Origin: UBA2970 sp965221075
GTDB taxonomy: Bacteria; Verrucomicrobiota; Verrucomicrobiia; Limisphaerales; AAA164-E04
Length of the DNA stretch: 64,000 bases
NCBI GenBank assembly: GCA_965221075.1
Contig: OZ244865.1
Span: 372,001-436,000, forward strand
Direction: 5' to 3'
Part shown: positions 62,369 through 64,000 of the stretch, piece after piece
Layout of the letters: every line of letters starts with the position of its first letter
How positions within the stretch are numbered: position 1 is the first letter of the stretch
The notes under the pieces: generated by a model
Told to the model about the DNA's origin: nothing
Databases searched by the model: none
The model's input: only the letters and a program-made list of their open reading frames with translations
Made by a program: the position numbers and the translations under genes

Positions 62369-62690
62369 GGCGGCTGCGCCGCCATCGGTATCGGTACGCG
62401 CTTGGCTCCGGACGCCGGTTTCCGCTCGCCGATGGGCAAGGCAGGCGGATTCGGGCCGCCTGCGGCGCCTGTAGGCTCGAGGTCGGCTGATGGCGATGGC
62501 CGAAGATGTCCCGACTTCGTTGTCCCTTTCACCGATCATCCCGGAGTTTTTTTTCCGGAACGTTCCTGGCGAGATTCGGACTCGGTCGGATGCCGCCGGC
62601 TTGACGGGCACGGACAGCTTCTGCTGGTTGAAGCGGCGGCTGCCTGGCATGGGAATGCGCTGCCATGGCCTGCCGGCGTCCTCCATTCTG
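62369..62690 (+). repeat. R1 repeat, long form
   Basis: Similar over about 300 bases to the sequence at 40436: palindrome GGCGGCTGCGCCGCC, GGCAGGCGGATTCGGGCCG, GATGGCCGAAG, CTTGACGGGCACGG and GCGCTGCCATGGCC. The next 240 bases before the DUF2752 gene show nothing I can name, apart from GGGGAGAAG (62913-62921), which may be its ribosome-binding site. Confidence 0.65.
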
Positions 62691-62927
62691 GCCCCGAATC
62701 CAGCGCGCGGGATGGGCGGCGGCCCCGGATCGGATCGAACCATGCGGGACCAGCCCGAGGAGCGATCCAGGCCCGTCGGTGCAAGCAGACAAGAAGGATT
62801 TGCCGGGCGGAAACGCAGGCACGGGACGGCCGTCTCCCGGCATCCACGTCTCGACAGGAAGGGCCGGGAGGGCTTCCCCATCTGTCGGCGAAGCCCATGG
62901 CTTGACTGGAAGGGGAGAAGCCCAAGG

Positions 62928-63299
62928 ATGGGGAGCGTGCCGTTCAGGTGGCTATGGCTGGTCCTGATTCCTCTCTTGCTGGGACTGAGGATCCTGCTGG
63001 GGCCCGGCTGTCCCTTCCTGGCCCTGTCGGGGTGGAGCTGTCCCGGCTGCGGGGGCCTGCGCTCCCTATCTGCCGCCCTGGGGGGGGACCTGGGGGAGTC
63101 CCTGGCGCTCAACGCCCTCGCCCTGCCCCTGGGTGCCCTGGCCCTCTACTTCATGCTGCTCCCCCTGGCCCGGAGAGCGCTGGGCTGGGAGGGCCTGCCG
63201 CTGCTCCGCGGAAAGGGCTTCCACTGGGGCCTGGTCCTGCTGCTGCTCGCCTTCTTCCTGCTGCGGAACCTCTCCCCGCTGCCTCTTTCGCCTCCCTGA
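62928..63299 (+). CDS. DUF2752 membrane protein
   Basis: 123 residues with three membrane helices and the DUF2752 signature GPGCPFLALSGWSCPGCGGL: two cysteine-containing loops, the second as C-P-G-C-G. Family members are small integral membrane proteins of unknown function, common in Bacteroidetes, PVC bacteria and Actinobacteria. The ATG at 62928 precedes the first helix directly (FRWLWLVLIPLLLGLRIL). Convergent with the next gene (11 bases between stops). Confidence 0.88.
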   Translation: MGSVPFRWLWLVLIPLLLGLRILLGPGCPFLALSGWSCPGCGGLRSLSAALGGDLGESLALNALALPLGALALYFMLLPLARRALGWEGLPLLRGKGFHWGLVLLLLAFFLLRNLSPLPLSPP

Positions 63300-63310
63300 G
63301 TCCGGACGGC

Positions 63311-64000
63311 TCAGGAGGGCCACAGCTCCATGCTGTGGAAGCTCTGCCGGTAGGGAAGGGGGATCAAGAACGAGTCCCGGAGCGGTTCCCCCTCGAACTG
63401 GATCTCGATGGGGATCTCGACCCGGTGCAGCAGTCTTCCCTCCTCGTCGTAGAAGAGGCAGGCGATGCACTTCCTCCGGATCGACGATCGGACCAGATCC
63501 TCCATCCAGCCGGGCTCCTGCGGGTCTCCCTCGCCCACCGCCTCCCCGGCGGGCGGGGAGATCTCGACTTCCAGCGCACGGCTGCGGGATCGGTGGACGA
63601 TCTTCTCGACCACAAGGACGCTCCGGAACGCCTCCGCGTCCAGGGTGATCTCCTCTGTGTTCCATATCCTTCCTCCGTACAGCGAGGGGATCAGCTTCTT
63701 CAGGTCGACGAAGTAGCTGGTGGCTAGGATGAGAAGGGCGGCCAGCCCCGCCCCGATCAGGCCCAGCTTGAGCTTGCTTCCGGGTGTCGGCTGGGGAGGG
63801 GGAGTCGCCGTCCGGGCATCGACGGTCCGCTGGCGGGCCCGGAGAGCGCCCGGCTGCTCCAGCACGTAGACGGTCTGGATCTCGCTGCCTTCGATGTACT
63901 CCACGCTGCGAAGGGTGGAGAAGAGTGCCATGCGCTCGGAGGCGGGTATCCCCTCCAGAAGCTGCTGGTAGGAGGATTCCAGGTAGGCGGAAACGCCTTC
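63311..64000 (-). CDS. Membrane protein, 5' end outside the window (partial)
   Basis: The frame is open to the window edge and looks coding before the first ATG at 63931 (GVSAYLESSYQQLLEGIPASER), so the gene probably starts beyond 64000. A cytoplasmic-like N-terminal part (RMALFSTLRSVEYIEGSEIQ) and a Pro/Thr-rich linker (RTATPPPQPTPGS) precede one membrane helix (KLGLIGAGLAALLILATSYF), then about 130 outer residues including WNTEEITLDAEAFRSVLVVE and CIACLFYDEEGRLLHRVEIP. Not recognised. The DUF2752 gene converges on it. Confidence 0.65.
   Translation of the reverse strand, partial: EGVSAYLESSYQQLLEGIPASERMALFSTLRSVEYIEGSEIQTVYVLEQPGALRARQRTVDARTATPPPQPTPGSKLKLGLIGAGLAALLILATSYFVDLKKLIPSLYGGRIWNTEEITLDAEAFRSVLVVEKIVHRSRSRALEVEISPPAGEAVGEGDPQEPGWMEDLVRSSIRRKCIACLFYDEEGRLLHRVEIPIEIQFEGEPLRDSFLIPLPYRQSFHSMELWPS

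Overview
The window looks like chromosomal DNA from a GC-rich member of the Verrucomicrobia or a close PVC relative. This is inferred from family content, not from a marker gene. The pointers are several type II secretion/type IV prepilin-like proteins with FTLIELLVV leaders and a C-terminal H-x9-DG motif, a secreted protein with the S-x-D-L-x-x-W...FYRV tail common in that phylum, a DUF116-polyprenyl synthase fusion, and an ECF sigma factor followed by an anti-sigma/VWA fusion. Genes are dense, often overlap by 4-11 bases, and sometimes start with GTG. A gene for tRNA-Sec (UCA anticodon) suggests selenocysteine use.

Layout. 0-5.2 kb: DNA topoisomerase III, an FAD oxidoreductase, and a DUF5989/SxtJ membrane pair. 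5.3-13.1 kb: four prepilin-like genes and one secreted protein, separated by gene-poor stretches, one of which holds a decayed IS630-type transposase. 13.7-28.2 kb: housekeeping genes, namely lipoate ligase, tRNA-Phe, an A-type Fe-S carrier, KdsD-like isomerase, tRNA-Sec, a fucose-isomerase-like protein, CinA, a metallo-hydrolase, the hom-thrC-lysC amino-acid operon, a conserved protein of unknown role and a PLP aminotransferase.

28.2-40.4 kb holds an operon that I do not recognise as described: ECF sigma factor, a membrane protein joining a cytoplasmic anti-sigma-like segment to a VWA/DUF3520 ectodomain that has lost its MIDAS motif, and a secreted protein with three diverged repeats of about 200 residues plus a C-terminal TlpA-type thioredoxin domain. 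The last gene occurs three times in a row here (copy 3 is broken). The spacers between copies keep small scars of the sigma gene. An IS1182-family element (4-bp CTAG target duplication) and a 443-bp non-coding insertion (9-bp target duplication) have landed in them. The whole operon recurs almost identically at 54.6-58.6 kb, where the thioredoxin-bearing gene is cut short by an AT-rich island (58.6-60.6 kb) with a lipoprotein, a membrane protein, a solo IS end and then a decayed second IS1182 copy.

41.0-42.2 kb: an AAA/DUF4143 ATPase behind a long palindrome. 42.5-49.8 kb: a compact eight-gene minus-strand cluster (GcvH-like, CobW-like GTPase, HdrA-N-like protein, dicluster ferredoxin, unknown, radical SAM, DUF116-polyprenyl synthase, squalene-cyclase-like). 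It reads as one uncharacterised redox/isoprenoid pathway. 50.0-54.3 kb: FmdB-type zinc ribbon, a secreted protein, an EamA transporter and a PolX lacking one catalytic aspartate. 62.9-64 kb: a DUF2752 membrane protein and a membrane protein that runs off the window.
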